Source: Telmatactis stephensoni
Lineage: Eukaryota; Cnidaria; Anthozoa; Actiniaria; Isophelliidae
Direction: 5' to 3'
Length of the DNA: 64,000 bases
NCBI GenBank assembly: GCA_029948255.1
Contig: JALIZF010001692.1
Span: forward strand, 496,001-560,000
The position numbers were made by a program, and so were the translations under genes. Positions within the stretch are counted from its first letter, which is position 1, and the number at the start of each line of letters is the position of its first letter. Shown here in pieces: positions 53,001 to 59,000 of the stretch. The notes below the pieces were generated by a model. It was given only the letters and a program-made list of their open reading frames with translations. It was not told the origin of the DNA and did not search any database.

Positions 53001-56000
53001 AAGAGACCATAATACTAAGAGAGCGAAACTCAGTATTGATGTCTGTGCGATGTTCGTGGCGACTAAGGCTATTTTTAGTAACTTCGCCATCGCGCGCGCA
53101 AGGCTCTTAAACAATAGAATTCAAAGCCGAAACCAAACAGTCCCGTCCGCGCGCACGTCAAAAATCAAATTCTGTTGGTTGAGGGCCTTGCGCGCGCGAT
53201 GGCGAAGTTACTAAAAATAGCCTTAGTCACCACGAACATCGCACAGACATCAATACTGAGTTTCGCTCTCTTAGTATTATGGTCTCTTGTAAATATCCAA
53301 ATTTTGCGAATAGAAATGAACGACGGAGTGAGAGTTGAAAGGAAGAAAAGAGGAATATGGAATAAGGACACGAAAGAAGTAAATTAATCTAAAAGTAAAA
53401 GAGCCCAGTGGTTTGTCTGTCTGTCTGTCGTGAGGTTTTCAATGAAATAAATAATCTTACGTGTATTCTGTTCAGCTGAATTTTCAAACTCATGTCTCTT
53501 GGTGGTGTCAAGTCGAGTTTTCCTTTGGCATTCTTGATCTTAAATGAAGTGACATGTAAAGAGATGTGAGCAGCCTAGAATATCATTACGTTAAGGTGGC
53601 CCGTACCTATTGATTTGTTTGTCAGACATGAATTTCAATCGCGTCTTTTAACATCAAAACCTTGTCCAATTTCTGAGAAATTTGCAGCCATTTCCGATAA
53701 TGATTTTTCTGCGAATTGGATCAAATAATTTGAGATATCAGACGATTTTTAAAAGTAGCTTTACGAAAAAAATTGGTCATAAATCCAAAAATCTAAGGTG
53801 AATTTTTTTCCTGTTTCATTAATCCAGTATAAAGGCATAGAGGACTACATACAGCATGTATCGCGCCAATTTAATCCTTAGAAGTTGCGATACAAAATGT
53901 GGGCTGCCTGTTAGGACGCAAAATTATGTAGACTCAGAAGCAATTGTATTCAGGAAACTACTGTCTTTATTCCCAAAAGTCTAGATCCCGTGTGGAATTT
54001 TGCAACAGATAGTAAGGTGTTGTTTTGAATAAATTAACAAACCATGAGGGTTTTACCTTGGCAGCTCAAACGTCGACTCGATGTAGTTGCTTCCCTTTGA
54101 ACGCTTACTGAATTATACCTAGTGCAGCAAAGACAACGACAGTTGGCAGCAGGTATGCTAACATCTTGTTCTATCCCATACTAGAAAATTTCAGGAAACT
54201 ATTCGACAGAATTTGTAGAAGTCGAGGTAATACAAATTCGCAGCGTTCACCTCGCGGTCACAACAACTACTCCGCAAGTTTGCTTGAGGATAATATTGAC
54301 GTTTAGCTTCTCATGTCTCCATATTTTGTTTACAAGTTAAAATAGGCATTTGTCTTTCTTATAGCAGATATGGTTCTCGCTGTTTTTGAAATTTTGTTGA
54401 GATTTTGGCGGTAGTTTTGACTACATAATTTTGCGTCCTAACAGGCAGCGCAAATTTTGTATCGCAACTTCTAAGGATTAAATTGGTGCGATACATGCTG
54501 TATGTAGTCCCCTATGCCTTTATACTGGATTAATGAAATAGGAAAAAATTCAACTTAGATTTTTGGATTTATGACCAATTTTTCTCATAAAGCCATTTTT
54601 AAAAATCGTCCGATATAAGGCTTGATGACAAATGACTGCAAATTTCTCAGAAATCAGACAAGGTTTTGATGAGACGCGATTGAAATTCATGTCTGACAAA
54701 CAAATCAATAGGTACGGGCCACCTTAATGAAGTCATTTGCAACAACTCCAAAGAGGAACCAAAATGGTTTTGAGATATTGAGCACCCTCGGAGACTTGAG
54801 CGGTGCCGTCTTTCCCTGCCCTCTGTAGTTCCACCGATGCCCTGGGTTTTCGATGCCTGGGGTCTCCGACGCCCTGGGGTCTCCGACGCCCTGGGGTCTC
54901 CGACGCCCTGGGGTCTCCGACGCCCTGGGGTCTCCGAGGATGGGGTTTGAGAGGTGATTAAGTGAAAATTCCAGTACTGACTCCAAGTATTGAAATATAA
55001 TGCAATCTAAGGAAATAAAATGAGCTGAGCAGTTCTAATGTAAGTGAACATATAACTGAGAATGTAACAAAATGATGCAAATTAACGGTAAAAAGTTAGT
55101 GGAGTACATAACAGGGCCCGGTTGTTCGAAAGCGCGTTATCGCTAATCCTGGGTTAACACCAATGGTTTTCTTTAGATTTAACCCTGGGTTAGCTCCAAT
55201 CCGCTTGCGAACAACCAGGCATTACTTAATGACTATTAATTATTCGATAGTGAAAGTTATCGTTTTCAGCTAAGAGTTATAGTGTGCTTAGATAACATGT
55301 AAAATAATGCGCAATGAAACGAAAACATCCGGGAACCAGTTGCTTAAGAAACAAATAACTTACTAGCTGTTTGACTGTGATGGTAAACGTTTTCTTAATA
55401 GTGATATACCGTGCAATTAATTGCATTCATCCGGGAACCATGCAGTTTCATACGGACTTTTTAGTATTATATTCATTCATTTAGTTCATTTATCTTTCAT
55501 GTCATGTATTAATCAACTCATGTATTAATCAATTTATTCATTTATTTAGTACTTATTCATTCAATCATTATTTATTTATTTATTCATTTATTTGTTTATT
55601 TATCTGTTTGTTTATTTATTAGAGAATGACAAGATTCTCCTCTTTTCCCTGCTAATTCTGTTATTAATAGAAAATACCAACTTATTTTTCGAAGAATTAT
55701 TGAAAAAATACCTCAAGCGGATACGGTGGTATTTCCTTTATAATCTAAATAAAATAGAAAGTCAAATAATAAAGAAGAATTAATATAATAAAACTGTAAG
55801 TGGAAATTCAGCAAGCTAGACACTACCTGGTACGTTCACGCTAAAATTTAATTGAAATTGAAACTGAAGAATGAACAGAATAGAATGGAAAACAATGACT
55901 ACGAAAGTATATCCAAGCAGAGAGAGATCCGCCAGAACGCCATAAATATGACATAGATTAATATTCAAATATTTCAACGAGGGTGAATAGAAAGAAAAAT

Positions 56001-59000
56001 GTTTATAAGATCAATTAATCGATTAAAACACGCGTTTGCATGTTAATATACAAATCGTTTATAGAATAGTTTACTATTGTGCCATGGAAAAGCCACTTGA
56101 ATTGGTGTTTGGGGCCGTAAGACGAAAGTGTTTTCAACCACCAAAAAAAAATTATTTCAAAACAACAGTTCAATAGCATGCGAGACTAAATAGATTAATT
56201 CGGTATCGTGTGTTAAATGTTTCATTTTCAAACTAAAGATTTAATCCACCCCGCGCTCATACGATACCAACACTTATCACAATTTTGGCGGAATATAAAA
56301 TTTCAGTCAATTTTTTGTCCGAACTGAGCTAATAAGCGAAAATAGTGTTGACAAAATCTTCATTATTTCTAATAGGGTGTCGAGGAAGTCAAAACAACCG
56401 AGTCTGCGATTAAATCGAATGGGCATGAATTGCATTTAGAAAATTAGTATTTTTTTTAAAGTAAGTTGGTATAAAGGGTTTTTGGATATATTTTCTTTAC
56501 AATGAAAAATCTTCACGGGTAATTTTGAAATGGTATTACAAATTAAACTTACCCTACGTTTGTACTCCTCCTCCTGCCTTTTCTTTAATCGTCGATCTAT
56601 TAAACTGTTCCCTCGCGACGCCATAATTGTCAGGTATTTCAAACTTGGTTAAATAATCACCTAATATTTCCTTAACACTGTTCAAATATAGATGTTGTAC
56701 GAGCTGGTTAAGTCAATATGTACTAATATGCCATCTACATCGAATGCATCTATTCAGTCGATCAGATTTTCTTGCTTCGATGATTTTCAGCCGAAATAAA
56801 ACATTATCTCTCTTTGAAAAAATTAAACTTTTGGAACCAGTTTTCTAACAGAACGATGCTAAATTCTGGCGATAATTCTTGACTTCTCCAATGGAAAGTG
56901 TTATTAATTTAGAACAGGTTGTTTGGTTCATGTACGCCGATGAATTCTGCAAGAGTTACCAACTGCGCAGGAACTGAAGATCGGTTCCACTCGAAGCTTG
57001 GTTTAAGCTTGGCTCGTTGTTCGACAATTAAATCCACAATACTTGGATCAAGAAGAACAAAAAAATCAACAATGAACGAGTTTGTCGCCGTTAAATACAC
57101 AAAAATGGATTAACACCGTATACAACACCTAAAGAAAGCGCCTGTCAATAGTTCAGACTTGAGTTGAAATGTGTTTGTTGTAGCAACCGCACAGGGACAC
57201 GTGTTATAATTTGCATATATATTTCCATTCGGTATTGTATTGAAACAACTCTAGTAAAACCGTTTAAACAAAGCGTTTGAATTAATTCGAAAAGACTGGC
57301 GGCTGTCATTTCATAAAACAACAAAAGTTTATTAAAAAGGCAGATCTGCAGACGGAGTTACTTTTCTGATAAAAACTAGGAAAATAGTCATCGTATTGTT
57401 TGAGTAACAAATATTTTTAATTTTGAAAACTGCCTTCATGTATTATTATATTTCAATAAAATATTACTCTGTCAACAGCAAGTAAACTGTATAATAGCTA
57501 TATTTTAATAGCTACTTTTATGAATTTATTATTTACGAATTTTTTATATATATTCTGAGATAAATATTAATATAAATTTGTACAGATATATTTTAACATA
57601 GGTCTATTCTACGATGATTTCCGGCAGTGCATTTATTGTAAATGCACATTGCATTTTAGAAACTGTATTAACAACGAACAATGCATGATAGAGCAGATTT
57701 CGTATGAGTGTGAAACGGACCGTGACGTGTCGTGACCGTGTCAGTGCCGTATGGTCTTGACTATAAAAACATTCGAAATTCCTGCCGTAACCGTGCCGTG
57801 ACCGTGCGGTGCCGTTTTCACAGTCATACGAAATCTACTCTAAAGCAGGCACGTCCAGTGCAATGGTACAATTTCAAATTTATTTTCTCTAGCTTAGCAA
57901 TAAAAGAGCAATATCAACGAGCTCGTCATCAGAATTGGAAAATGATACTGTAATTGTTTTTGCATATTGCAATTTCAAGAATAACTGAAACTCAACGTTT
58001 TGATTATATAGTCATCATTTTGTCGTATATATATATATAGTTTTTAGCTCCACTGAAGTTTATTCGAAAATTATGTGACAAGGACGAAAGGATAAATACA
58101 CGAAAACAACATAAACTCTAACCCTAACAGGTCCTGACACACAGTGCAACTTTAAACTGAATTTCCATGCAACGTAAATCGCGCGCTACAAGCTGGCTTT
58201 GGGAGTGTTACACGATGCAACATTTCTTGTGGCGAAGCTTGACAATAAGATCAAGGATGAAACGTCAAGCCGCAGCTGTTGCCATTTCTTCGTCTTTACG
58301 GTCAAATTTGTTATGCGCAACGTTGCGGAAGAAGACCTCAGCCGATTGTACTTCGTCAAGTGTCGTGCGCAGCTGTTGAAGTGTAGACGCACACTTCAAC
58401 TGCGCGCAACGTTTCAAGACTAGAAAAGCTGCATCATAAAGGCGTTGTTACACGATGCAATTTTTCTTGCAACTTGCAATGCAACGCTGATGAAAGCACA
58501 GCATTAAGGCGCTGTTACACTGTGCAATTTTCTCAACAACTTGTCTCGCAACGGCGTTGCGAAGCAAGTTGCTGGAGGATTGAACAGTGTAACAGGGGTT
58601 GTCTCGCCATTTTTTCTTGTTGCGCGTAGCGTTGCATGAAGTAGAACTTAAGTCTACTTTTCGCAACGCATTGCAGCAACTTGCAATGCCATTACACAGT
58701 GTATCACCCCTCCAGCAACTTTCCTCGCAATTTTTGAGGTACGTTTTCTACGAGCGCATGCGCAATTTCTCATTTCTCTGAGGAGCCATCTTGAATCTCG
58801 CTCCCAGCTTGCCTAGGCCAAAAATATTGCAAGTTGCTGGGAAAAAATTGCACAGTGTAACAGCGCCATAATTTTCTCTGCAACTTCTTTCGCAACGCCG
58901 TTGCGAGACAAGTTGCTGAGAAAATTGCACAGTGCAACAGGGCCTTTACAAGTTGCTGGCGAGATGTCAGACGCTCGAAACTTGCAACCGCAACTCTTTC

